Position numbers and translations under genes: made by a program. The notes beneath the pieces were generated by a model, which was not told where the DNA came from, made no database searches, and saw nothing but the letters and a program-made list of their open reading frames with translations. From DASVWH01 sp036389715 (lineage in GTDB: Bacteria; Acidobacteriota; Blastocatellia; Pyrinomonadales; Pyrinomonadaceae), in NCBI GenBank assembly GCA_036389715.1, contig DASVWH010000109.1, positions 1 to 15,686 of the forward strand: a stretch of 15,686 bases of DNA. Reading direction: 5' to 3'. Shown piece by piece: positions 1 to 9,034 of this stretch; position 1 is the first letter of the stretch; each line of letters begins with the position of its first letter.

Positions 1-1
1 G

Positions 2-1651
2 CGCGTGCTCGAACTGCCCGTCAGGGTCGTCGAGCTGATGGCCGCCCAGCCAGAGGTCAGGTTCATCTCTCTGGATCAGGAGACGCTCTCCTTCGGCCAC
101 ATTTCGCAGACGACCGGCGCGGATGCCGTGCGCAATACCAACGGCGTGACGACCGCTGGCCTCGACGGGACGGGCATCGGCATCGCCATCCTCGATTCCG
201 GCATTGACCAGACCCATAAAGCATTTCTGGATAAAAACAGTCTCTCGCGCATTACCGTCAACAAAGATTTCACAGGAGAGGGCAGGACGGACGACCCCTA
301 CGGCCACGGCACTCACGTCGCTTCCATCGCCGCCGGTAACGGCCGCGTCTCCAATGCCGAATATATAGGCATCGCACCCAACGCCAACATCATCAACCTG
401 CGCGTGCTGAATTCGACCGGCTCCGGGCAGGTCTCGGGCGTGCTCAGCGCGCTGGACTGGGTTCTGGCTAATCGCACTCTTTACAATATCCGCGTCGTCA
501 ACATGAGCCTTGGCTCTCCGGCCGTCGATTCTTACAGGAATGACCCGGTCTGCCGCGCCGTCCGCCGCTTAGTTGATGCGGGCGTCGTGGTTCTGGCGGC
601 GGCAGGCAACAACGGCAAGGACAGTTTTGGCAATAAGATATACGGACAGATACACTCGCCGGGCAACGAGCCTTCGGCCATTACAGTCGGAGCGGCCAAC
701 AGTTACGGGACAGATGGAAGAAGCGATGATGGTGTCGCCACTTACAGCTCTCGCGGCCCGACCCGCAGCGCATCAAAAGACCTCCTCGGCATCAGGCATT
801 TCGATAATTTAATCAAGCCCGACATCGTTGCGCCCGGCAACAAGCTGATTTACGCCGAGGCGGTCAACAACTACCTGGTGCGGCAGAATCCGTCTCTCGA
901 TGCGGGCGTGAGCCCCGTTGACAACCGCCGGATGATGTATATGAACGGCACGTCAATGGCCACGCCAGTCGCCGCCGGTGCTGCCGCACTGCTCCTTCAA
1001 GTCAACTCTCGCCTGACGCCTAACCTGGTCAAAGCCATCCTGATGTACACGGCACAGCCGCTGGCGGGCTTCAACATGTTCGAGCAGGGAGCCGGGGAGC
1101 TTAACCTGGAAGGCGCGGTGCGGGTGGCCAAGCTGGTGCGGACTGATTTGAACTCGTTGACGCCAGTTGGCGCGCCTCTCCTGACTAGTCTGACGCCCCC
1201 CATTGCGCAGACGACCATCGCCGGGGAGACCTTCCGCTGGTCCCAGGGCCTGATTCTCAAGTACGACTTTGCGACGGGCCTTGACCTGATTACCAAGTAC
1301 CAGAAGGTTTACGGGCTCGGCGTCCTGGTCAGCGACGGCGTGCTCGTCAGCGACGGCGTGCTCGTCAGCGACAGAACGATGCTCTCAAGCGGCGTGCTCG
1401 TCAGCGACGGTGTGCTGGTCAGCGACGGCGGAGTGATGGGCGAGGGCTTTGTCTTCATGAAATCGGGCGTGCTCGTCAGCGACGGCGTCCTGGTCAGCGA
1501 CGGCGTGCTGGTCAGCGATGGCGTGCTCGTCAGCGACGGCGCGCTCGGCAGCGACGGCGTCGCACAGGCCATGTCGGCCACCACGAACGGTGATGCCACC
1601 GCGTCCATGGAGCTTGAAATAGACACCGGAGTTGACTGTTTAAGCTACTAG
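2..1651 (+). CDS. S8 (subtilisin-like) serine protease with GVLVSD repeat tail, 5' partial
   Basis: Secreted-type subtilase. The reading frame is open at the left edge, so the signal peptide and most of the propeptide lie outside the window; the GTG at 5 is only the first possible start. Numbering from that GTG, the first 30 residues look like the end of an I9 propeptide. The catalytic triad is complete: Asp64 (AILDSGID), His101 (GHGTHVA) and Ser317 (NGTSMATP), with oxyanion Asn202 (AAAGNNG). After the catalytic domain (to about 375) comes a linker, then residues 439-517 with nine exact GVLVSD hexapeptides and one degenerate GALGSD copy, then a short Thr/Ala-rich end without a membrane anchor or sorting motif. 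Family knowledge gives broad endopeptidase activity outside the cytoplasm; the substrate is unknown. The repeat tail may be a spacer or surface-association element, which is inference. The stop lies 71 bases before the next gene. Confidence 0.93.
   Translation, partial: RVLELPVRVVELMAAQPEVRFISLDQETLSFGHISQTTGADAVRNTNGVTTAGLDGTGIGIAILDSGIDQTHKAFLDKNSLSRITVNKDFTGEGRTDDPYGHGTHVASIAAGNGRVSNAEYIGIAPNANIINLRVLNSTGSGQVSGVLSALDWVLANRTLYNIRVVNMSLGSPAVDSYRNDPVCRAVRRLVDAGVVVLAAAGNNGKDSFGNKIYGQIHSPGNEPSAITVGAANSYGTDGRSDDGVATYSSRGPTRSASKDLLGIRHFDNLIKPDIVAPGNKLIYAEAVNNYLVRQNPSLDAGVSPVDNRRMMYMNGTSMATPVAAGAAALLLQVNSRLTPNLVKAILMYTAQPLAGFNMFEQGAGELNLEGAVRVAKLVRTDLNSLTPVGAPLLTSLTPPIAQTTIAGETFRWSQGLILKYDFATGLDLITKYQKVYGLGVLVSDGVLVSDGVLVSDRTMLSSGVLVSDGVLVSDGGVMGEGFVFMKSGVLVSDGVLVSDGVLVSDGVLVSDGALGSDGVAQAMSATTNGDATASMELEIDTGVDCLSY
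1319..1555 (+). repeat. 18-bp tandem repeat array encoding GVLVSD
   Basis: In-frame 18-base units close to GGCGTGCTCGTCAGCGAC. They are arranged as three copies, a 6-codon interruption, two copies, a 13-codon interruption, then four copies and one degenerate copy (GALGSD). Copies differ mainly at silent positions of Val and Leu codons (GTGCTCGTC versus GTCCTGGTC). Because the unit is a multiple of three, gain or loss of units would keep the protein in frame. Confidence 0.93.
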
Positions 1652-1722
1652 CTATGACGTTCGCGGTTTTCTCCCCGCGTTCCATTCACCCGTTAAAACT
1701 CAGAAATCTAAGGAGCGACACC

Positions 1723-2631
1723 ATGCCGCAGTTAAGGAAGTTAAAAGAGACCGCAGCACCCACGAGACAATCCCCCCTCGTCGCTGCCCGCTCTTTGACG
1801 ACGCAACGGCTTACGGATGAGCACAGAGCTGAGGTCCTCGCGTTCCTCGCAGAGCGTCCGCTTCACACAGTGGTAATGAGCGGATTCATTCGTGACAACG
1901 GGCTGGAGAGTATTTTCAATCGCGGCACTTTCTACGCCTGCCGCGACGGCCAGGGCCAGATAGTCGGCGTCGCGCTGCTCGGCCACGCGATGTTCGTCGA
2001 AGCGCGCAACGAGGAGGCCCTCAAGGCCTTCGCGCAGCTCGCGCAGGGATGCCCGGACGCGCACATGATTATGGGCGAGCAGGACAAGGTCGAGCGTTTC
2101 TGGGACTACTACTCGGAGGCGGGCCAGGCGCCGCGCATCTTCTGCCGCGAAGTGCTCTTCGAGCAGCGCTGGCCCATCCAGGCCCTCGAAGCCGTGCCGA
2201 ACCTGCGTCCCGCGACGCTCGCAGACCTGATGCTCGTGATGCCGGTCCACGCCGCGCTCGCCTATGAGGAGAGCGGCGTCAACCCGCTCGACGCAGACCC
2301 GCATGGCTTTCGCCTGCGCTGCGAGCGGCGCATCGAGCAGGGCCGCGTCTGGGTCTGGGTCGAGGACGGGCAGCTCATCTTCAAGGCAGACATCATCTCC
2401 GAGACGCCCGAGGTCATTTATCTCGAAGGCGTCTACGTGGATTTGCGCGAGCGCGGGAAGGGCTACGGGCTGCGCTGCATGTCGCAGATGGGCCGCAGCC
2501 TGCTGGAGCGCACGGAGTCCATCAGCCTGCTCGTCAATGAAGAGCACCACGGCTCGCTGGCCTTCTTCCAGAAAGCCGGATACAAGCGGCGCGCCTGCTA
2601 CGACACGATCTTTCTCCAACAGAAGAACTAG
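1723..2631 (+). CDS. GNAT-family N-acetyltransferase (DUF4081-type two-domain)
   Basis: Predicted cytoplasmic acetyltransferase of 302 residues. The C-terminal half is a GNAT fold: the beta strand YLEGVYVD (233-240) leads into the acetyl-CoA pyrophosphate loop R242-x-x-G-K-G-Y-G, and LLVNEEHHGSLAFFQKAGYK (269-288) is the usual late alpha/beta segment with the Asn and Phe-x-x-x-Gly-Tyr signature. The N-terminal half (about 35-155) resembles the DUF4081 region found before GNAT domains, and EESGVNPL..DP..F (182-196) is typical of that family. The frame opens earlier at 1654, but the ATG at 1723 is chosen because AAGGAG (1710-1715) sits 7 bases before it. The acetyl acceptor is unknown; protein, small molecule and antibiotic substrates all occur in GNATs. 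It lies 71 bases after the protease gene, so co-transcription is possible. Confidence 0.85.
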   Translation: MPQLRKLKETAAPTRQSPLVAARSLTTQRLTDEHRAEVLAFLAERPLHTVVMSGFIRDNGLESIFNRGTFYACRDGQGQIVGVALLGHAMFVEARNEEALKAFAQLAQGCPDAHMIMGEQDKVERFWDYYSEAGQAPRIFCREVLFEQRWPIQALEAVPNLRPATLADLMLVMPVHAALAYEESGVNPLDADPHGFRLRCERRIEQGRVWVWVEDGQLIFKADIISETPEVIYLEGVYVDLRERGKGYGLRCMSQMGRSLLERTESISLLVNEEHHGSLAFFQKAGYKRRACYDTIFLQQKN

Positions 2632-2724
2632 GGCCGCGAAGCCCTGCGCGCAGAGTCGAATCGCAGGCCGGGCTGCGGGGCGCGCCGGGCGCACAGAAGA
2701 GACGGCTGCACACTCTAAAGACGG

Positions 2725-2741
2725 CTGCAAACAGTTTGCAG
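2725..2741. promoter_or_regulatory. Perfect 8+1+8 palindrome just before the kinase ribosome binding site
   Basis: CTGCAAAC-A-GTTTGCAG is a perfect inverted repeat that ends where the purine-rich ribosome binding region (2741-2749) of the kinase gene begins. Just upstream, the sequence AGACGGCTGCA occurs twice, 20 bases apart. It could be a repressor operator, or an RNA hairpin (6-bp stem, 5-base loop) that controls access to the ribosome binding site. No cognate regulator can be named. Confidence 0.45.
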
Positions 2742-2751
2742 GAGAGGAGCT

Positions 2752-4752
2752 ATGGACAGACAACGTCTGACGAAGCCATACATGTTGCTGATTATCGGCG
2801 TCGGCCTGACGGCCTGTCTCTACTCGGCGCTGACACTGCCGACGACGACCCTCGACCTGCGTTTCCTGTTGCTGGCCTTCGTCACCATCACCATTAGCTC
2901 GCGTCTCTCGGTCAGGATTCCGCGCATCAGCGGCCACATCTCCGTCTCCGACACCTTCATCTTTCTGACCATCCTGCTCTACGGCGGCGAGGCGGCCATC
3001 CTGCTCGCCGCGGCCGAGGCTCTCTGCTCGTCGCTGCGCTTTAGCCAGAAGGCGATTCACATCAAGGCCATGACCATCATCTTCAACTCGATGATGATGG
3101 CCTGCTCGACCTTCCTGACCGTGACGGTGATGCACCTGCTTTTCGGCAACATCGTAGACCTGCGCCACGGCGAATTCTCGGCCACCTTCGTCATCGCGCT
3201 CTGCGTGATGGCGCTCGTCCAGTACGTCACGAATTCGGGCCTGGCCGCCGTTCACACGGCCTGCAAGACGGACCAATCGGGCTGGAATACCTGGAGCAAG
3301 TATTATCTCTGGGCCTCGATCACCTATTTCGCGGGGGCATCGGCCGCCGGTATCACGGCCAAGATTACGGACATCGCGGGCGTCTATGCGCTGATTGCGA
3401 CCACGCCGATCATCGCCATCGTCTATTTCACCTACCGGACGTATCTCGAAAACATTGATGCGATGGCGGCGGCGGCCAAGGCCGAAGCAGCGGCGGCGGC
3501 CAAGGCCGAGGCGGCGGCGCAGCAGGCCGAACAGGCGCGTCGCCACGTCCAAGAGCTTAATCATTACATCGCCGAGCAGGAGCGCATCCGCGAGCAGTAT
3601 TCACAGATCGAGAAGCTCTCGGCGCTCGGCGAGCTGGCTTCGGGCGTGGCGCATGATTTCAACAATACCCTGGCCGGAATCCTCGGCCGCGCACAACTGC
3701 TCCTGACCACCAAAGACCCCGCCAAGATCGAGAGCGGGCTCAAGATCATCATCAAGACGGCGAAGGACGGCGCGAAGACCATCAAGCGGATTCAGGATTT
3801 CGCGCGCCAGCGCCGCGACCACGACTTTGAGCCGATAGACACGGGCCAGCTCCTCCTGGATGTCGGCGAGATTACGCGCCCGCGCTGGAAGGACAACGCC
3901 GAGGCCGCCAACGTCCACATCAACCTGGACCTCCAGCTGCGCTCCAACGCTCTCATCATGGGCGACGAATCGGAGCTGCGCGAAGTGCTCGTCAACATGG
4001 TCTTCAACGCGGTGGACGCGATGCCCGAAGGCGGGACGCTGACGCTCTCGGCCCACGAAGCCAACTCGATGATCGTGCTCTCGGTGATTGATACTGGCAC
4101 GGGCATGAGCGAGGAGGTGCGCTCGCGCATCTTCGACCCGTTCTTCACGACCAAGGGTAAGACCGGGATGGGCCTCGGGCTGGCGGTCGGTTACGGCATC
4201 ATCCGGCGGCACGAAGGCACGGTCGAGGTCGAGTCCGAGCCGGGGCGCGGCACGACGTTTCGCATCAAGCTGCCGATAGCCAGGGGAGCGGTCAAGGCCC
4301 CGCCGACGGGCGAGCTGCCCGCGCTGGCGGCCGTCAACCCGCAGTTGAAGAAGACCAGAATCCTGGTCGTTGACGACGAGGAGTACGTCCGCGACCTCCT
4401 GCGCGACATCCTGGAGAAGGAAGGCTGCCAGGTGGTCGTGGCCGAGGGAGGCCGCGAGGCGCTCTCGCTCTTCGAGCAATCGCAGTTCGACGCCATCTTC
4501 ACGGATGTCGGGATGCCGGAGATGAGCGGGTGGGAGCTGGCCAGCGCCATTCGTGCGCTCAATAGCAGTATTCCGCTGGCTGTCATCACGGGCTGGGGCG
4601 AGGCCGTCGGCTCGAACGAACAGAAGGCGGCACAGGTGGACTGGGTCGTCGCCAAGCCCTTCGATACGCCGCAGATCATAGGAATCGCGCGGGAAGTGTC
4701 CCGGCTCCGGGAGGAATCCATTGAACGCGCGGCATCCATCTTCGCAGCCTAA
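2752..4752 (+). CDS. Membrane-bound hybrid histidine kinase (HisKA-HATPase-REC)
   Basis: Signal-transducing kinase of 666 residues. Residues about 8-230 hold several hydrophobic segments, forming an integral membrane sensor of no family I can name. A short alanine-rich coiled coil (about 238-285) includes an 8-residue KAEAAAAA repeat. The HisKA region follows, with phospho-acceptor His301 in SGVAHDFNN (NtrB-like), then the ATPase domain with N-box Asn419, G1 box DTGTGM (447-452), F box FDPFFTTK and G2 box GMGLGLAVG. The C-terminal receiver domain (about 534-652) has acidic pair Asp541/Asp542, phospho-acceptor Asp585, Thr613 and Lys635. All catalytic residues needed for autophosphorylation and intramolecular transfer are visible. 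GGAGAGGAGC precedes the ATG. No HPt domain is present, so the receiver may modulate the kinase or pass phosphate to a separate protein. The 3' end overlaps the PilZ gene by 32 bases. The convergent sigma-54 activator is the obvious candidate partner, by position only. Confidence 0.93.
   Translation: MDRQRLTKPYMLLIIGVGLTACLYSALTLPTTTLDLRFLLLAFVTITISSRLSVRIPRISGHISVSDTFIFLTILLYGGEAAILLAAAEALCSSLRFSQKAIHIKAMTIIFNSMMMACSTFLTVTVMHLLFGNIVDLRHGEFSATFVIALCVMALVQYVTNSGLAAVHTACKTDQSGWNTWSKYYLWASITYFAGASAAGITAKITDIAGVYALIATTPIIAIVYFTYRTYLENIDAMAAAAKAEAAAAAKAEAAAQQAEQARRHVQELNHYIAEQERIREQYSQIEKLSALGELASGVAHDFNNTLAGILGRAQLLLTTKDPAKIESGLKIIIKTAKDGAKTIKRIQDFARQRRDHDFEPIDTGQLLLDVGEITRPRWKDNAEAANVHINLDLQLRSNALIMGDESELREVLVNMVFNAVDAMPEGGTLTLSAHEANSMIVLSVIDTGTGMSEEVRSRIFDPFFTTKGKTGMGLGLAVGYGIIRRHEGTVEVESEPGRGTTFRIKLPIARGAVKAPPTGELPALAAVNPQLKKTRILVVDDEEYVRDLLRDILEKEGCQVVVAEGGREALSLFEQSQFDAIFTDVGMPEMSGWELASAIRALNSSIPLAVITGWGEAVGSNEQKAAQVDWVVAKPFDTPQIIGIAREVSRLREESIERAASIFAA
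4710..4714 (+). promoter_or_regulatory. Ribosome binding site that fixes the TTG start of the PilZ gene
   Basis: GGAGG lies 6 bases before TTG at 4721, inside the kinase coding sequence. It supports a non-ATG start and translational coupling. Confidence 0.6.
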
Positions 4753-5158
4753 GCCTTATGTTGACGATTTCGAGGAGGGCCGCCGCCACGCTCCGCGCCG
4801 CGCCGTCAAACTCGAAGCGCGCATCCGTTTCGGCGCTCCCGGGCCCGGCACGGAGACGGACGCCGGGGCGCAGCTCAGGCCCGAAGTCGTCGCCGAAGCC
4901 TGTAACCTGAGCGAGACCGGGCTGGCGATCAAAGTCGCACAGAATCACATCGGCGTGCGCTTTCTCAACGTGGTCGGGCGTAAGCTCCGCATCACGCTTG
5001 AGCTGCCGGGCGGGCCCGTCCGGCTTCAGGCCAGGGCGATGTGGTGCAAGTGGCTCTCGCAAGCAGCCCGGAGGGATTACATCATCGGGCTGCGGATAAC
5101 GGAGATGAGCGACCAGGAATGGGTGCGCATCGTCAGGCACGTGCGCGAGCCGCTCTGA
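4721..5158 (+). CDS. PilZ-domain protein (probable cyclic-di-GMP receptor)
   Basis: A 145-residue cytoplasmic protein. Both PilZ signature elements are present: Arg22-x3-Arg26 in RRHAPRRA, and Asn62-x-Ser64-x-x-Gly67 in CNLSETGLAI. The beta-strand pattern that follows, ending YIIGLRI and then MSDQEWVRIVRHV, is typical of the family. PilZ domains bind cyclic di-GMP and commonly control motility, pili or polysaccharide. The chosen start is TTG at 4721 because GGAGG (4710-4714) is correctly placed before it; the ATG at 4758 is in another frame, and no other start lies upstream of the Arg motif. The gene begins inside the last codons of the kinase, so translational coupling is likely and the two products are probably made together. 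Confidence 0.87.
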   Translation: MNARHPSSQPKPYVDDFEEGRRHAPRRAVKLEARIRFGAPGPGTETDAGAQLRPEVVAEACNLSETGLAIKVAQNHIGVRFLNVVGRKLRITLELPGGPVRLQARAMWCKWLSQAARRDYIIGLRITEMSDQEWVRIVRHVREPL

Positions 5159-5175
5159 GCTAAACCTTCCGACCT

Positions 5176-6636
<1,461 letters not shown>

Positions 6637-6819
6637 AATAGCCCGGCGACTTTAAAGCCGACCGTTCGCGCGCGCCCGAAACGGGAGAGCGCCCTTCGGG
6701 AAAACTTCGCCGGGACTTGAGATGGAAGTTTAGAGACCTCTTTTTAATCTATCTGCGGGCTCTTCGGCAAGTCTTTCGCGCGGCTCAAAAGGAATTTTTC
6801 AGTCAAAACGCAGGCCGCA

Positions 6820-6858
6820 AAGACCAGGGGCGGCCCGCTGTCGGCCGCCCCTGGTCTT
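6820..6858 (-). terminator. 16-bp perfect GC-rich hairpin downstream of the DJ-1/ferritin gene
   Basis: AAGACCAGGGGCGGCC (6820-6835) pairs without mismatch with GGCCGCCCCTGGTCTT (6843-6858) around a 7-base loop. It lies about 48 bases past the stop of the upstream minus-strand gene and before the sigma-54 activator gene. On the minus strand it is followed by TTGCGG and, later, CGTTTTG rather than a clean T tract, so it is an imperfect intrinsic terminator or an mRNA 3'-end stabiliser. The rest of 6637-6906 must hold the activator promoter, but no clear sigma-70 or sigma-54 match was found. Confidence 0.6.
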
Positions 6859-6906
6859 AGTGAGCAATTTGAGAGGGCCGCCAGTGCCCGCCGTGCGCTT
6901 AGAACG

Positions 6907-7998
6907 TCAGGCGCTGGCGGCAGTGCCGGTCGTCGGCTCTGCGGCCTCCGGCTCTTTCGCGCCCGTCCTCCGGTGATAAAGGTCTGCGACGCGCTGTTCG
7001 TGATGAGCGATGTCTACCTCTATCTCGTCGAAGATGGCGGCCGTCGCCGGGTCCGTCAGCTGATTGCGCAGGTTGTAGGCATCAACGACGCCCGTTTGCA
7101 GATCGCCGAGCGCGCGTTGAAGGATGGCCACGTCGTTGCTCGACTGCAACCAGCTCTTGAGCGTGGCCCAGGCCCCGCTGCCCGCCGCCTGAAAGCTCTC
7201 CTTTTCGCCGAGCGCCGCCAGGCGAGCTTCGAGCTTCTCGATATGCGCCTGCTTGGTCTCGCGAATCTCCCTGAAGACGGCGCGCAGCTCGGCGTCGGTC
7301 GTCTTCTCGATGTAATGCTCAAAGGCCGTGACGGCGTAACGCTCGCCGCGAATCGCCGTGTTGATGGCATCAACGATTTCGTCCTTGCTCGACCCGCCCC
7401 ACTCTTGCGCGAGCCGCCACCACTCGGCCTCGCTGCTGCTCTCGACGGGCAGCTCCGTGCCCTTGATGCCGAGCGCCAGGCGGCTGAGGATTGCCGTCGT
7501 GAAGATGGCCAGGTCGCCGGGCCTGCGCGAGGTCAGGAGCTGGCCGTCAACCGCCAGGGGCTCGTCAACGAAGTTCGCCCCGGCGTTCTGCATATCCTTG
7601 CGAATGGCGCGAAAGCCGGTCGCACGCTTGCCCCGCAAGAGGTCGCCTTCGATCAGGACCTGCGGCCCGTGGCAGACGGCTGCGACGAGCTTGCCCTGCC
7701 TGACCGCGTCCTGCACGAAGCGAACGGTCTTCATGTTGGTCCGCATCGTATCGGGGGCCATCCCGCCGGGAATAATGACGGCGTCGAAATCGGCTGCGCG
7801 CGCTTCGGTGGTCGTCCCGTCGGGCTTGACGGAGGCTTTACCCTGCTTGCCCGTGTAGGTTTCGTTCATCCGCGAGCCGAGCACCGTCACTTCAGCGCCC
7901 GCCTTCTGCAATGCCGTGTAAGGGACCTGAAATTCCGAATCCTCGAAGTTCATCTCGACGAGGATAGCGACTTTCTTCGTCTGATTCTCTGCTGCCAT
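6907..7998 (-). CDS. DJ-1/PfpI-family protein fused to a ferritin-like helical domain
   Basis: A 363-residue protein with two parts. Residues 8-178 are a DJ-1/PfpI domain: Glu19 in NFEDSEF, nucleophile elbow AVCHGP with Cys109-His110, and VIIPGGMAPD. It most resembles the YhbO/PfpI branch (stress protease or glyoxalase/deglycase-type activities, disputed in the literature). Residues about 205-345 are predicted as four helices with Glu/His-rich stretches (E219, E227, E244, E247, H252, E254, then E325, E327, H332, H333, E334), like the ferritin-like proteins of the DUF2383/PA2169 type. Metal binding is plausible but unproven. The tail (346-363) is Ala/Glu/Thr-rich. PfpI and YhbO proteins are usually about 170 residues, so the extra domain is the notable feature. 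The frame opens at 8103, but ATG at 7998 is preferred because AAGGAG (8008-8013) lies 9 bases upstream and the DJ-1 fold starts there. No signal peptide, so cytoplasmic. Confidence 0.88.
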   Translation of the reverse strand: MAAENQTKKVAILVEMNFEDSEFQVPYTALQKAGAEVTVLGSRMNETYTGKQGKASVKPDGTTTEARAADFDAVIIPGGMAPDTMRTNMKTVRFVQDAVRQGKLVAAVCHGPQVLIEGDLLRGKRATGFRAIRKDMQNAGANFVDEPLAVDGQLLTSRRPGDLAIFTTAILSRLALGIKGTELPVESSSEAEWWRLAQEWGGSSKDEIVDAINTAIRGERYAVTAFEHYIEKTTDAELRAVFREIRETKQAHIEKLEARLAALGEKESFQAAGSGAWATLKSWLQSSNDVAILQRALGDLQTGVVDAYNLRNQLTDPATAAIFDEIEVDIAHHEQRVADLYHRRTGAKEPEAAEPTTGTAASA

Positions 7999-8061
7999 AC
8001 AAAAATTCTCCTTCAGGCTGGCCGTACGTCGCGCCGGGTTTCCAGGCGCCGCGGGCGGCAA

Positions 8062-8087
8062 TAGACAAGATTTCCGAGTACGATTCC
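8062..8087 (-). promoter_or_regulatory. Possible ECF-sigma-type promoter of the DJ-1/ferritin gene
   Basis: On the minus strand GGAATC (8082-8087) is followed after 15 bases by GTCTA (8062-8066), close to the GGAAC/GTC pattern of extracytoplasmic-function sigma factors. It would give a leader of roughly 57 bases. The match is short and untested. Confidence 0.25.
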
Positions 8088-8103
8088 GATGAATTTTCGG
8101 CAA

Positions 8104-8305
8104 GCAGTGTGCCAGCCCGGAGAGAGGGCGCGGGCCCTGGAAAGAGGGGCGCGGGCGCTCTCAGCCGTGGCAAAACTCATACAGTGGGCGGCGCGAGCGT
8201 TCGTTTATCCTACTCGGAAGAGGCTTTGAGAGACGAGTGCGCGGTCGTCGCGTCCGTTCTCTCGTTTAAGAGAGAGCGGGCGCATCTGTTCTCTCGTTGA
8301 CGGGA
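8104..8305. other. Intergenic region between lexA and the DJ-1/ferritin gene
   Basis: No convincing gene in the 307 bases between coding starts and stops (7999-8305). It holds the possible ECF promoter at 8062-8087, two direct copies of GTTCTCTCGTT (8256-8266 and 8288-8298), and a weak hairpin TCTCTC/GAGAGA around GTTTAA (8258-8275) that could be a leaky terminator for lexA. A 63-codon plus-strand frame at 8109-8300 has no ribosome binding site or recognisable content. Confidence 0.5.
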
Positions 8306-8929
8306 TTAGCTGGTCGGGCGCAGGAGGCCGCGAAAGATGCCCTGGACTCTGACCTGCGAGGCGGGCAGGCGGAAAGGGGCAAGCTGCGAATTGGCCGGGC
8401 GCAGCTCGACTTCCGCGCCGTAGCGATAGAGCCGCTTGAGCGTCGCGCGCGTGCCTTCGACGAGGGCGACGACGATCTCGCCGTCGCGTGCCTCCGTGCG
8501 GTTCTCGATGAGCGCGATGTCGCCGTCGCAGATGTGCTCGTCAATCATCGAATCGCCCGTCACGCGCAGCGCGTAGACACGCTCCGGGCGGACGCGCCCG
8601 AGCAGAAAGCGCGGGACGATGATCGGCTCTGCGTCGGGGACGGCCTCTATCGGCGCACCGGCCGCAATCCGCCCGAGCAGCGGCAGCTCGCAGACGGCAT
8701 CCGACGGCGTCTCTTCGACCTTGACGGCCAGATTGAAGCTCCCGTCTTCGCCGCGCCGCGAGAGCAGCCCGCGGCTTTCGAGCGCAGCTATGTGCTTGGC
8801 GATAGTGGCTTTGGAGGAGACGCCGAAGTGGCGCGCGATCTGCGCGTAGGAAGGCTCATAGCCGTGCCGCTCGATGAAGCGTGTGATGTAGTCCAGAATC
8901 TCCTTCTGGCGTTGCGTGCGTGGCAGCAT
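8306..8929 (-). CDS. lexA: LexA SOS repressor / S24 autoprotease
   Basis: Full-length LexA of 207 residues, close to the E. coli length of 202. The N-terminal winged helix (about 1-66) contains PSYAQIARHFGVSSKATIAKH. The autocleavage bond is Ala90-Gly91 in GRIAAGAPIEA, nucleophile Ser127 is in VTGDSMID, and general base Lys165 is in TLKRLYR. By family knowledge it represses DNA-damage-response genes until RecA filaments stimulate self-cleavage. GGAG (8937-8940) lies 7 bases before the ATG. No copy of the Gram-positive GAAC-N4-GTTC or the enterobacterial CTGT-N8-ACAG operator was recognised near its promoter, so the operator type is unknown. UmuD-like or phage S24 repressors are less likely given the canonical LexA head and length. 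Confidence 0.95.
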   Translation of the reverse strand: MLPRTQRQKEILDYITRFIERHGYEPSYAQIARHFGVSSKATIAKHIAALESRGLLSRRGEDGSFNLAVKVEETPSDAVCELPLLGRIAAGAPIEAVPDAEPIIVPRFLLGRVRPERVYALRVTGDSMIDEHICDGDIALIENRTEARDGEIVVALVEGTRATLKRLYRYGAEVELRPANSQLAPFRLPASQVRVQGIFRGLLRPTS

Positions 8930-9004
8930 GAGCTTTCTCCGGTTCTCCTTCGGCGGGCACAGCGGCGGCTATAGTCCGGGGGGCGGAAGTTACAGCGCCA
9001 GGTG

Positions 9005-9034
9005 AATATAAGGCGAACGCTCCGACAGCGTCAA
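9005..9034 (-). promoter_or_regulatory. Sigma-70-type promoter of lexA
   Basis: On the minus strand TTGACG (9029-9034) and TATATT (9005-9010) each match the -35 and -10 consensus at five of six positions, separated by 18 bases. Transcription would start near 8998, giving a leader of about 70 bases. The spacer contains an imperfect dyad around GTCGGAGCGTTC that could overlap an operator. Confidence 0.55.

Noticed and set aside
1319..1555. CRISPR-like reading of the 18-bp repeat array
   Set aside because: Repeats are adjacent, in frame and protein-coding, with no unique spacers.
1741..3564. 607-codon minus-strand open frame opposite the acetyltransferase and kinase genes
   Set aside because: It is antisense to two clear genes, has low-complexity Arg/Gly/Ala-rich content and no domain motif, and is explained by high G+C codon composition.
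6973..8064. 363-codon plus-strand open frame opposite the DJ-1/ferritin gene
   Set aside because: It mirrors codon bias of the real gene, has no recognisable motif or ribosome binding site, and its similar length to the real protein is coincidental.
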